A stretch of 64,000 nt of DNA, from positions 124,001 to 188,000 of the forward strand of contig DATLCN010000036.1 of NCBI GenBank assembly GCA_035526335.1, written 5' to 3'. The notes below the pieces were generated by a model, which had not been told where the DNA came from, did not search any database, and was given only the letters and a program-made list of their open reading frames with translations. This stretch comes from GCA-2861595 sp035526335 (GTDB taxonomy: Bacteria; Actinomycetota; Acidimicrobiia; Acidimicrobiales; GCA-2861595). Position 1 is the first letter of the stretch. Every line of letters begins with the position of its first letter. The translations under genes were made by a program, and so were the position numbers. Of this stretch, positions 9,485 through 17,639 are shown piece after piece.

Positions 9485-9883
9485 TCAGTCGGCTGTAGCG
9501 GCTTCGCCGGCCGCCCCGGCCGCGGCCTGCAGCATCGCCCGAACCTGTTCCCACGACCTCTCGACCGCGTCCAGCAGTGCGGCGATCTCGGGCGTCGAGC
9601 CGCGGCCGGCGCCGGCCTGGAGCGCGCTGCAGCAGGCAGCCAGTTGCGCGGCGCCCAGGTTGCTGCTCGTGCCCTTGAGCGTGTGCGCCACCTGACCCAG
9701 CTCCTTCAGGTCGCCCTCCGCCGCCGCTGTGCGCAGTGCCTCAAGACGCAGGGGAACATCCTCCACGAACATGGTCACCAGCTCGGCCGCCAGGCCGGGC
9801 GATATCTCCTCGTACCCCGCGAGCACGGATGGGTCCAGGACCGCGGCGTGAAGTGCGGCCGAGTCGTGCGACCCGTCCGTCAT
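9485..9883 (-). CDS. Hpt histidine phosphotransfer protein
   Basis: 132 aa, an all-helical Hpt domain with the phosphorylated His in the canonical motif VAHTLKGTSSNLGA near residue 66. It relays phosphoryl groups between histidine kinases and receivers. Its ATG overlaps the stop of the upstream hybrid kinase by 4 nt (ATGA), so the two are translationally coupled and probably work together. It ends 6 bp from the stop of the convergent response regulator. Confidence 0.9.
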   Translation of the reverse strand: MTDGSHDSAALHAAVLDPSVLAGYEEISPGLAAELVTMFVEDVPLRLEALRTAAAEGDLKELGQVAHTLKGTSSNLGAAQLAACCSALQAGAGRGSTPEIAALLDAVERSWEQVRAMLQAAAGAAGEAATAD

Positions 9884-12800
9884 TGCGACGACGCCGGTGC
9901 GGCGCGCTCGAGAGGCAGCTCCAGCACGAACTCGGCACCGCCTGTGACAGCCCGCCGGCAGTTGAGCTCGCCGCCATGCGCCCTCGCTATGGCCCGTGAG
10001 ACGTAGAGACCCAGACCCCGGCCCTCCTTCTTCTTGTCGGCCCTCGCGAACTTGCGGAAGACGTCGCCGATCCGCTCCGCCGGCACGCCGGGCCCACGAT
10101 CGATGACAGCGACGCTGGCAAGCTGACCCACGCTGTCGATGACCACGTCGATGGCCTCTCCCGCGGGAGAGAACTTTGCGGCGTTGGTCAACAGGTTCGT
10201 CACGACCTGACGGATGCGGGAGGGGTCGACGGCACAGGAGGATTCCGGACCCGTCGTCAGCTCGATCCGGTGCTCGGCGATGACGGGCCGCAGGTCGGTG
10301 ACGATCTGGTCGATCAGCTTGTTCACCTCGACGGGCTGCAACCTCAACGCGAGGCGGCCGGCCTCCAGCGCGCCCACGTCGACCAGGGTCTCGATGAGCA
10401 CGGCCATGTGGTCCGTCTGGCGGACGATGGCGTCGACGGCCTCGGTGCTCCCACTGGTGATCCCGTCCTCGACGTCCTGGGCCAGGAGCTGGGCGAAGCC
10501 GCTGATGACGGTCAGCGGAGCCCTCAGCTCGTGAGCCAGGAAGGCCATGGCGTCATCGGCCTCCCGGTTCGCCGTCACCCTCCGCTCGCTCTCCAGGCCG
10601 GTCGAGGGGGAGCCGCTGCCGGGCGTCTCGGCGCCCCGAACCGGCCCGCGGGCGGCCAGCAGCCGGCCGAAGTCGTCGTCGGAGAGGGCCTTGCTCCAGT
10701 AGTAGCCTTGGCCCAGGGAGCAGTCCAGCACCTTCAGTTCCGCGAGCTGGAGCTCGGTCTCGACTCCTTCGGCGATCACGCCCAGCCCGAGGGTCGCGGC
10801 GAGTGTGACGATGGCGGACACGATGGCGGTGTCCTCGGGATCGCGTCCGAGGCCACGCACGAAGGACCGGTCGATCTTGAGATAGTCCACCGGGAACCGC
10901 TTCAGGTAGCTGAGCGACGAGTAGCCCGTGCCGAAGTCGTCGACAGCCAGCCGGACGCCCAATGTTTTGAGCGCCCGCAGCGTGCGCACCGAGACCTCGG
11001 CGTCCGCCATGAGGACGCTCTCGGTTATCTCCAGGCACAGCAGCGCGGGGTCCATCGAGGTGGACTCGACGACGTCCCGGACGCTGTCGACGATGTCGGG
11101 GTGGGCGAGCTGTCGGCCCGACATGTTGACCGAGACCATCGGTGGGTCCTCGGGGTTGGCCTGTCCCCACTCCACCGCCTTGCGGCAGGCCTCGGCCAGG
11201 ACCCACTGGCCGATGGAGAAGATGACGCCCGTCTCCTCCGCGATCGGAATGAACTCCATCGGCTGGATCAGTCCCCGCTCGGGGTGCATCCACCGCACCA
11301 GGGCCTCCACGCCGACGATGCGGCCGTCGGCCAGCCGGATCTCGGGCTGGTACCCCACCACCAGCTCGTTGCGTTCCACGGCCCGGTGCAGGGCCGTCTC
11401 GGTGTCGAGGCGGGCGATGGCCCGCGCCCGCAGGTCCTCGTCGAAGATCTCGATGTGGCCTCGGCCGCGCTCCTTGGCCCGGCTCATGGCCGAGTCGGCG
11501 TTGCGCACCAGGGTCTCGGCGTCCTGGCCCCGGTCTCTCAGCATGGCCATGCCGATGCTCGCCGTCACCTGGATGTGGCGCCCGTCCAGCTCGATGGGCT
11601 CGGCCACGGCGGCGGCGAAGCTCTCGCACAGGCCGATGGCCTCCCCGACCTCGGGGAGATCCTCGAGCAGCAGGCCGAACTCGTCGCCCCCCACCCGAGC
11701 GGCGGTGTCGCCAGGCCGGAGCAGGCCCGCCAGCCGCTCGCCCATGGTGACCAGCAGTTGATCTCCCAGCGGCTGATCCAGGCTGTCGTTGACGAGCCTG
11801 AAGTTGTCGATGTCGACCATGACCACGGCGGCACGGTGATCGTCGGAGCCGGCGGAGGCGATGGCGTGGCTGACCCTGTCCATGAACAGGGCCCGGTTGG
11901 CCAGGCCGGTGAGAGTGTCGCGGAACGTACGCCGGTCGAGCTCGGCCTCCACCCGCTTTCGTTCGGTCACGTCGTGGAGGGCGACGACGGCGCCGAGCTG
12001 ACGGCCCTGGTCGTCGTAGATGGGCTGGCCGTTGGCCAGCAGCGTGTGCCACCGGCCGCCGGTGGGAGCGGTGACCAGCTCGACGTCGCGCACCCGGGCC
12101 CCGGCCAGCGCCCGGTACAGCGGGTTGTCCTCGATGGGCATCTCTGTGACTCCATCGGGCAGGTACAGGTGGTACTGCGCCGCCCACTGCTCCGGCCCCA
12201 ATGAATCCTTCACGTCACCGCTGAACCGCCTGGTCGCCTCGTTCAGGACCGTCAGGTTGCCTTCAGGATCGCAGGCGACGATGCCCTCCTGAAGGCTCTC
12301 CATCATGCTGCGGAGGAACACCCGCTCAGCTTGCAGCTCCTGGGCGTTGCGCTGGCGCTCGATGGCTGTAGCCATGGCGTCGCCTGCGGCCTCGAACGAG
12401 GGCCGGTCGGTTGCCGGCATCGGGGCTCCGGAGTAGGTGGCGAGGACGCCCAGCAGGCGACCGTCGACGCTGAGCGGGCAGCCGGCGAAGGCGGAGACAT
12501 GTTCCCGGCGGGACCATTCGTGATCACCCGAGCCGGCCTCGAGGTCATCGCCGTAGAGGCTGGACTGGCGGGCACCGACCCGGCCGACCATGCCCTCGCC
12601 GAGCGGGATACGGGCGTGGGGGCCATCCAGATGGGTGTACATGCCGGCGCTGGCGGCCAGCTCGAGCACCGGTTCGGTAGGTGAGAGGAGCCAGATCCGG
12701 GCGAAGCTGGCGCCGAGGTGCTCGACCACGACCTCCGCGCACCGGGCGAGGTTCTCCGCCGGCGGGGCCTCCTCGGCGAAGGCGGCCCGCACGTCGCTCA

Positions 12801-13350
12801 GGATCTGCGCGGCCCGGAGCCGCTCGCGCTCGACCTCGAACTCCGCCTGCGCCGCGACCTTGGTCACGTGGGCGAGCTCGCTGACACGTTGAGCGACGGT
12901 GGCCTCCAGATTGGCGTTGTCCTCGGCCAGCCGGCGGGTGAGGAGTCGCACCTCCAGCAGGTTCTCCACCCGCAGGATCGTCTCGACCGGAGGAAAGGGC
13001 TTGTTCAGAAAGTCGCGCACGCCCAGCGCCAGCGCCTGCTCCTTGACGCCGGCCGCCTCGTCGGCGGTCAGCATCAGCACCGCCGGCCACTCGTCGATCG
13101 GCAGCTGCTCGCACAACTTCCTCATGAAGCCGAAGCCGTCCAGCCCCGGCATGTGGAGGTCGAGCAGCAACAGGTCGGCTCCCTCGGCCACGGCATGACC
13201 CAGCGCCTCCTCGGGATCGTTGAACGATGAGACACGGGTGAAGCCGCTGGCGGCCAGGACACCTTCGAGCATCCGCACCGAGAGCCGGTCGTCGTCGACG
13301 ATGACGATGTAGCCCTGGCGGACGCGGCGCGCCCGATCCACGGTCCCCAT
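9880..13350 (-). CDS. REC-GAF-PAS-GGDEF-EAL-histidine kinase multidomain sensor
   Basis: About 1156 aa from the ATG at 13350 (start uncertain). Domains in order: receiver (residues about 14-130, Asp in LLLLDLHMPG); helical linker; GAF (about 180-330); PAS (about 345-465, ends ALHDVTERK); GGDEF (about 470-630) with an intact ARVGGDEF and the RxxD inhibitory site RPGD five residues before it; EAL (about 645-895) with VGVEALVRW, LEITES, DDFGTGYSSL, LKIDRSFV and IAEGVET; HisKA with FLAHELRAPL; HATPase with LTNAAKFSP, DRGPGV and GRGLGLYVSRAIARAHGG. Both c-di-GMP catalytic motifs look intact. Joining synthesis, breakdown and histidine kinase modules in one soluble protein is unusual. It is coupled to the Hpt gene downstream. 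Confidence 0.9.
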   Translation of the reverse strand: MGTVDRARRVRQGYIVIVDDDRLSVRMLEGVLAASGFTRVSSFNDPEEALGHAVAEGADLLLLDLHMPGLDGFGFMRKLCEQLPIDEWPAVLMLTADEAAGVKEQALALGVRDFLNKPFPPVETILRVENLLEVRLLTRRLAEDNANLEATVAQRVSELAHVTKVAAQAEFEVERERLRAAQILSDVRAAFAEEAPPAENLARCAEVVVEHLGASFARIWLLSPTEPVLELAASAGMYTHLDGPHARIPLGEGMVGRVGARQSSLYGDDLEAGSGDHEWSRREHVSAFAGCPLSVDGRLLGVLATYSGAPMPATDRPSFEAAGDAMATAIERQRNAQELQAERVFLRSMMESLQEGIVACDPEGNLTVLNEATRRFSGDVKDSLGPEQWAAQYHLYLPDGVTEMPIEDNPLYRALAGARVRDVELVTAPTGGRWHTLLANGQPIYDDQGRQLGAVVALHDVTERKRVEAELDRRTFRDTLTGLANRALFMDRVSHAIASAGSDDHRAAVVMVDIDNFRLVNDSLDQPLGDQLLVTMGERLAGLLRPGDTAARVGGDEFGLLLEDLPEVGEAIGLCESFAAAVAEPIELDGRHIQVTASIGMAMLRDRGQDAETLVRNADSAMSRAKERGRGHIEIFDEDLRARAIARLDTETALHRAVERNELVVGYQPEIRLADGRIVGVEALVRWMHPERGLIQPMEFIPIAEETGVIFSIGQWVLAEACRKAVEWGQANPEDPPMVSVNMSGRQLAHPDIVDSVRDVVESTSMDPALLCLEITESVLMADAEVSVRTLRALKTLGVRLAVDDFGTGYSSLSYLKRFPVDYLKIDRSFVRGLGRDPEDTAIVSAIVTLAATLGLGVIAEGVETELQLAELKVLDCSLGQGYYWSKALSDDDFGRLLAARGPVRGAETPGSGSPSTGLESERRVTANREADDAMAFLAHELRAPLTVISGFAQLLAQDVEDGITSGSTEAVDAIVRQTDHMAVLIETLVDVGALEAGRLALRLQPVEVNKLIDQIVTDLRPVIAEHRIELTTGPESSCAVDPSRIRQVVTNLLTNAAKFSPAGEAIDVVIDSVGQLASVAVIDRGPGVPAERIGDVFRKFARADKKKEGRGLGLYVSRAIARAHGGELNCRRAVTGGAEFVLELPLERAAPASSQ

Positions 13351-13642
13351 GTCCGAAGCGGCGCCTGGACCCGCCGAGGACAACAATGGCTTCAACGAGG
13401 CTGCCGTTGCTTCAGAGGCGACACCATACTCGGTACGTACTGGCTTTGCGGACTCGAATGGCAACCGTCCCGTGGAGGGACAGCTCCGGGGGCCTACCTT
13501 GTCGGTCGGCAACCTGGGACCGGGCCGGGAGGGCCTTCCGCGACCGACGCACAATCGCCTCGAGAAAGCTCGATCGAAGGCTCTACCGGAGGATGAGGCA
13601 CGTGGCTCGCCGGCGCCGGCCGCCAGCGAGAGGATCGACGCG

Positions 13643-14635
13643 TCAGCGACAGCCGAGGGCCTTTCGCAGGACGGTGAGGTTGTCCCTCATGACCGCCGCG
13701 TAGTCCTTGCCGGCGCCGGCCTGCTTCTTGCTGAGACCTTCCAGCGGGCTGAGCACCGCCGTCCTCACTCCCGCCTCCCGCGCCAGCGCCCGGGCGACCC
13801 TGGGCGACACCAGGTCCTCGTAGAACACCGTCGTGACGGCCTTGGCCCTGATCTGGTCGGTGAGCGAGGCGAGGCGGCCGGCATCGGGCTCGGCCTCCGG
13901 GCTGAGGCCGGCGATGGGCAGCTGAGTGAGCCCGTAGCGGCGGGCCAGGTAGAAGAAGGCGGCGTGGGAGGTGACGATCTCCCTGCGCTGGCATCGGGCC
14001 AGGCCCTGCTGAAGCTCGCCGTCCAGGGCCCGCAGCTCGTCGGTGTAGCGGGCCGCGTTGGCCCGGAACACATCGGCGTCGTCGGGGGCGACGGCTGCCA
14101 GCGCTCCGGCGGCGGCGCCGGCGGCGTCGGCCATCAACTGCGGGTCGAGCCAGAAGTGGGGGTCGACGTCGCTGCCTTTCGGCGCCTCTGCCTCCTCGTC
14201 CCCCAGCGCCTCGACGGCGCCCTTCTCGAGGTCGAGCTTCTCCAGCAGGTCCAGCTTGCCCGCGGCCCGCCGCTCGGCCACCTTCTCTACCGCGGGCTGG
14301 AAGCCACGCCCGAGATAGATGACGAGGTCGGCGTCCTCCAGCCGGTCCACCTGACGGGTGGTGAGCTCGATGTCGTGGGGCTCGGCGCCGGCAGGAGTCA
14401 GATTGGTGACCTGCACGCGGTCTCCGCCGATTCTCTTGGCGGCTTCGGCCACTGGGTAGAAGTTCGCCACCACGGTGACGGGTCCTCCGGTGGCGGAGCC
14501 CTTCCCGCCGGCGGCGTCGCTGCACGAAGCCAGGGCCAGGGCCAGGACGAGGACGAGGAACGCACGGCCTGCCACCGACGCGAGACGAGGCTGTCGGCCC
14601 AGGTCCAGGCCTGCTGGCGACCGCCGGCGGCACAT
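13643..14635 (-). CDS. ZnuA-type zinc/manganese ABC transporter substrate-binding lipoprotein
   Basis: 330 aa with a lipoprotein signal (hydrophobic AFLVLVLALALASC, lipobox LASC). Family 9 metal-binding protein: VVANFYPVAEAAKRIGGD, the first His in PAGAEPHDIEL, second in DVDPHFWLDP, third in VTSHAAFFYLARRYGL and the acidic ligand in TVFYEDLVS. A short acidic insert (GDEEAEAPKGSD) replaces the usual His-rich loop. Metal capture at the outer face of the membrane is the expected role. No permease or ATPase gene lies beside it, so it must share one encoded elsewhere. The start is ATG at 14635; the frame stays open upstream through the hairpin repeat but that part is not protein-like. Confidence 0.9.
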   Translation of the reverse strand: MCRRRSPAGLDLGRQPRLASVAGRAFLVLVLALALASCSDAAGGKGSATGGPVTVVANFYPVAEAAKRIGGDRVQVTNLTPAGAEPHDIELTTRQVDRLEDADLVIYLGRGFQPAVEKVAERRAAGKLDLLEKLDLEKGAVEALGDEEAEAPKGSDVDPHFWLDPQLMADAAGAAAGALAAVAPDDADVFRANAARYTDELRALDGELQQGLARCQRREIVTSHAAFFYLARRYGLTQLPIAGLSPEAEPDAGRLASLTDQIRAKAVTTVFYEDLVSPRVARALAREAGVRTAVLSPLEGLSKKQAGAGKDYAAVMRDNLTVLRKALGCR

Positions 14636-14653
14636 GCACGGAACCCTAAGTGG

Positions 14654-14828
14654 CCGCCGGAGAACTACCTGCATCTCCTTGGCGGCTCTCATCTGCGGGT
14701 TTGTTCGTGTTTTCGTGCAGGTAGTTCTCTGCTGGACCCTGAGGGACCGCCGGAGAACTACCTGCATCTCCTTGGCGGCTCTCATCTGCGGGTCTGTTCC
14801 TGTTTTCGTGCAGGTAGTTCTCCGGCGG
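14654..14828. repeat. Two tandem hairpin repeat units (about 75 bp each)
   Basis: Two direct copies (14654-14735 and 14747-14828), nearly identical, each an inverted repeat. Unit 2 has perfect 20-bp arms, CCGCCGGAGAACTACCTGCA at 14747-14766 and its complement at 14809-14828. Unit 1 keeps 14 bp of the right arm (14716-14729). The loops share GGCGGCTCTCATCTGCGGGT. The block fills the gap between the O-methyltransferase and the metal-binding lipoprotein genes. It could be a REP/MITE-like mobile repeat or a strong RNA hairpin. No protein is encoded. Confidence 0.88.
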
Positions 14829-14862
14829 CCCCTGACCAATAATGATCTCAATACGGGCGGGT

Positions 14863-15501
14863 TCACCGCCGGCGGATCAGCGTCACTCCGTCCCGTACCG
14901 TCGTCATGACGCAGGTCACCCGTTGGTCTTCGACCACGCGGTCATTGAAGGCACGGAGGGCCTCGGTGTCGGGGTCGCTCACCGCGGGGTCGATGATCCG
15001 GCCGCTCCAGAGCACGTTGTCCGCGGCGATCACACCGCGTTCGGACAGTTTGGGGACGAGAGCCTCGTAGTAGTCGAGGTAACCCTCCTTGTCGGCGTCG
15101 ATGAAGGCGAGATCCACGGGCCCGGTGATGGTGGCGATCGTCTCCAGGGCCGGCCCCTCGCGCACCTCGATGCGGTGGGCGAAGGGCGAGTCGGCGATGT
15201 GCCCGCGGGCGAGTGCGGCATGGTGGGCGTCTATTTCACAGGTCACGATGCGCCCGCCGTCGGGCAGTCCGGCGGCCAGGGACATGGACCCGTAGCCGGT
15301 GAAGGTGCCGACCTCGACCACCAGACGGGGCCGGAGCGCCCACGCCACGAACTCGAGGAAGCCGCCCTCGAGATGGCCGGTGAGCATCCCCGGAAGCTCC
15401 GTCTGGGTGGCGGTGGCCTCGGCCGCGGCCCGGAGCCAGGGTGCCTCCGGCGTGCTGTGCGAGGAGGCGTACCGCTCGATCTCGTCGGGGATCAGGACCA
15501 T
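14863..15501 (-). CDS. SAM-dependent O-methyltransferase (caffeoyl-CoA OMT family)
   Basis: 212 aa, the family length. Motif I is VVEVGTFTGYGSMSLA, the acidic ribose-binding residue is in VTCEIDAHH, and the metal and catalytic motifs are VDLAFIDADKEGYLDYYE and GVIAADNVLWSG, characteristic of divalent-metal-dependent catechol-type O-methyltransferases. It probably acts on small phenolic substrates in the cytoplasm; the real substrate cannot be read from sequence. It is transcribed toward the hairpin repeat and the metal-binding lipoprotein gene. Confidence 0.9.
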   Translation of the reverse strand: MVLIPDEIERYASSHSTPEAPWLRAAAEATATQTELPGMLTGHLEGGFLEFVAWALRPRLVVEVGTFTGYGSMSLAAGLPDGGRIVTCEIDAHHAALARGHIADSPFAHRIEVREGPALETIATITGPVDLAFIDADKEGYLDYYEALVPKLSERGVIAADNVLWSGRIIDPAVSDPDTEALRAFNDRVVEDQRVTCVMTTVRDGVTLIRRR

Positions 15502-15541
15502 TTACCAACCGTAGGCCCGTCGCCCGGTCCCGGTAGGCGGT

Positions 15542-16357
15542 TCAGGCCGTGGGCGGAGGACCGGCCATGGCGGCCATCGCCGCCACCATGTGCTGGAACT
15601 GATCGCTGTCGGGCGCCACGAAGGGGGGGGCGTCGGGCAGGGTGGCGAGCACCGTCAGGAAGCGCTCCATGTTGTCGCCGCCGGCGAACGGAAGGTGGGA
15701 CGAGTAGATGCTGGTGGGCTGCATGCGGCGGACGCCGTCGAGCACCTGGGCGAACTTCGCGTCGTCGACGAGCCGGAGCCACGGCGAATCCATGGTGGCC
15801 CAGCCCGCCATGCCGCCGGCGAGTGCCTCGTCGGGGATCTCGGCGATGTTGTCGGTCGGCTCCGGGATGATGGCTCCGAAGGAGTCGACCGAGAACAGTG
15901 CGCCCGTGCTGGTGTCGAGAATTCCGGTGGACATCGGGTTGTCGAACAGAGGAGGTTGAACCGCCCGCAGGGTCCGGTCGCCGGCGTGGATCTCGTCGCC
16001 GAAACGGATGGCGTGCACCCGATCGAGAGGGACGGGCCACCACGTGGCCATCCGCAGAGCGCTCATGGCGTGGGTGACCAGCTTCGCCTGCGGTGCCAAC
16101 TCCATCACCCGCTGGATGCTGCCGGTGTGATCCGCGTCGTCGTGGGTGAGCCACACCCAGCGCAACTTCGAGAGGTCGACGATCGACTGCAGCGCGTCGA
16201 TGAAGTCGTCGCTGTCGCCGCCGATGCCGGTGTCGATGAGGACCGGCTCCTCGGAGTGCAGCAGGTAGGCGTTGATGGTGAGCACCCCCACGCCTGGAAG
16301 CGACAGGGCCGTGGGCAGGACGTGGACGTCGGGTGAGGGCTGATACGGATGGTTCAT
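15542..16357 (-). CDS. MBL-fold metallo-hydrolase
   Basis: 271 aa from ATG at 16357 with ribosome site AGGAGCGAAA. The metal motif is THDDADHTGS (HxDxDH type, as in oxygen-binding di-iron and related MBL proteins), followed by VTHAMSAL (His), SVDSFGAI (bridging Asp region) and IYSSHLPFA (last His). It resembles the MBL half of flavodiiron-like proteins but has no flavodoxin domain. The frame stays open upstream but that stretch belongs to a degraded sequence (next entry). Substrate unknown. Confidence 0.85.
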   Translation of the reverse strand: MNHPYQPSPDVHVLPTALSLPGVGVLTINAYLLHSEEPVLIDTGIGGDSDDFIDALQSIVDLSKLRWVWLTHDDADHTGSIQRVMELAPQAKLVTHAMSALRMATWWPVPLDRVHAIRFGDEIHAGDRTLRAVQPPLFDNPMSTGILDTSTGALFSVDSFGAIIPEPTDNIAEIPDEALAGGMAGWATMDSPWLRLVDDAKFAQVLDGVRRMQPTSIYSSHLPFAGGDNMERFLTVLATLPDAPPFVAPDSDQFQHMVAAMAAMAGPPPTA

Positions 16358-16367
16358 TTTCGCTCCT

Positions 16368-16710
16368 GTCTGCGCTCTGGGCGGGAAGGCCGAAGGCGTG
16401 CGGCTCGGCCACGGTGAAGTATTCCTGATCGAGTGCCACCTTCGCTCCCGCGATGTCGAAATACTCCACCACGGCCAGCGTCTCGGGTTCGCCCAGCGCA
16501 GGTCCTCGAGGAACACGGCGCACCCGCCTTCGCCCAGGTGAGACTCCTCCCCGACGCCAACGAAGACCTGCCGCCGTTGCGTCCCTTCGCGGCGAGGACG
16601 CGGGTGGCGGCCCCGGCCACCGCCAGCTCGCCCGGCCCGGAGCGTGGCGACGGCCTCGACGCGGTCCACCAGAACCCCCGACAGCAACGGTTGCACGGCG
16701 CGGGTTGTAT
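16368..16710 (-). pseudogene. Unrecognised frameshifted relic
   Basis: No intact gene, but three reverse-strand frames hold protein-like pieces that follow one another: LLSGVLVDRVEAVATLRAG, then ELAVAGAATRVLAAKGR, then QVFVGVGEESHLGEGGCAVF, then ETLAVVEYFDIAGAKVALDQ and EYFTVAEPHAFGLPAQ. Joined, they would give about 110 residues. At least three single-base shifts would be needed, so this is either a decayed gene or poor sequence. I do not recognise the family. The promoter of the MBL-fold gene may lie elsewhere if the two were once an operon. Confidence 0.35.
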
Positions 16711-16764
16711 CACGGCGCCGTGAGGGGCGGGCATACGGTGGACCGCTCCACGGAAGGAAGGGCG

Positions 16765-17562
16765 ATGATGCGAGGTCGGGCGGGTGGAGTGGCCGCACTC
16801 ATGCTGGCGGTCGCACTCGGGGGCTGTGGGGGGGACGACGCCCCGGCGACGAAGGCCGCCGACGACACGACCAGCACCTCTGGCGGCGGGGCGGCGGCGC
16901 TGAAGGCGTACTGCGCCACCATCGTGGCGCTCGAGACCACCCCCGAGCCGGACATCGACTTCGACGCCATGTCGCCGGAGCAGCAGACCGAGGAGGCCAG
17001 GAAGTTCGCCGGGCAGCTCGTGCCTCTGGTCGAGCAGGCGCGGGCGACGGTACCCGCCGCGATCACGGCGGACGTGGAGGTGCTGGCCGACAGCATCGGC
17101 ATGATCGCCCGTACCGGTGACTTCTCGGCGTTCGACACCCCCAAGGTCGAGGCGGCCTCGGACAGGGCCCACGCCTACGAGCTGGGGCACTGCGGCTGGA
17201 AGAAGGTGGCGGTGACTGCGGTGGACTACGCCTTCCAGGGCATCTCCGATTCACTGCCCGCCGGCGTGACCAGCTTCGAGCTGGCCAACGAGGGCAGGGA
17301 GCCGCACGAGATCACCGTCCTGCGGATCAACGACGACGTGCAACTGTCCGCCAAGGAGATCGTCGAGCTTCCCGGGGAGGCGTCCGGCACCAAGGTGGAG
17401 CCGGTGGCGCATGACTTCGCCGACCCGGGTGGCCACGGCGCGGCCCTCGTGGACCTGAAGCCCGGCCGCTACTTCGCCGCCTGCTTCGTACCCGTCGACG
17501 GCAGGGAGGGCGGTTCTTCCCACGCGTCGAAGGGGATGGTCAGCGCCTTCGAGGTGAAGTAG
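16765..17562 (+). CDS. Lipoprotein with C-terminal cupredoxin-like domain
   Basis: 265 aa, start ATG at 16765 after GGAAGGAAGGGCG. Signal peptide with lipobox LGGC (ALMLAVALGGCGG), a Thr/Ser linker, then a helical domain of about 110 residues (YCATIVALETT to FSAFDTPKVE). The last 110 residues form a cupredoxin-like beta domain: VTAVDYAFQGI, GREPHEITVLRI (His), GRYFAACFVPVDG (Cys), HASKGM (His, Met). The spacing His...Cys...His...Met is that of a type 1 copper site, though binding is inferred. The helical half resembles the two single-span proteins at 55.3 and 61.1 kb. Probably an outward-facing redox or copper protein. Confidence 0.75.
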   Translation: MMRGRAGGVAALMLAVALGGCGGDDAPATKAADDTTSTSGGGAAALKAYCATIVALETTPEPDIDFDAMSPEQQTEEARKFAGQLVPLVEQARATVPAAITADVEVLADSIGMIARTGDFSAFDTPKVEAASDRAHAYELGHCGWKKVAVTAVDYAFQGISDSLPAGVTSFELANEGREPHEITVLRINDDVQLSAKEIVELPGEASGTKVEPVAHDFADPGGHGAALVDLKPGRYFAACFVPVDGREGGSSHASKGMVSAFEVK

Positions 17563-17639
17563 CCAGCGGGCCTTCGGCGTGGCGCGGAGCCGGGGGGTGC
17601 CGATCAACGAGGCGCCGGCGGCGGGGAGCTACGCCTGGG

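Noticed and set aside
10270..12204. 644-codon forward frame inside the multidomain kinase region
   Set aside because: Its translation is repetitive Gly/His/Arg-rich noise, while the opposite strand encodes REC, GAF, PAS, GGDEF, EAL and kinase motifs in order.
13351..13642. Gene or RNA between the multidomain kinase and the ZnuA-like gene
   Set aside because: About 290 bp; no convincing reading frame, tRNA or conserved RNA core seen. Probably holds the kinase promoter.
14654..14828. CRISPR array
   Set aside because: Only two units, each an inverted repeat with a conserved rather than variable loop, and no cas genes anywhere in the window.
13349..14842. 497-codon forward frame across the ZnuA-like gene and hairpin repeats
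   Set aside because: Antisense to a lipoprotein with all four metal ligands; the C-terminal repeats in the frame come from the tandem hairpin DNA.
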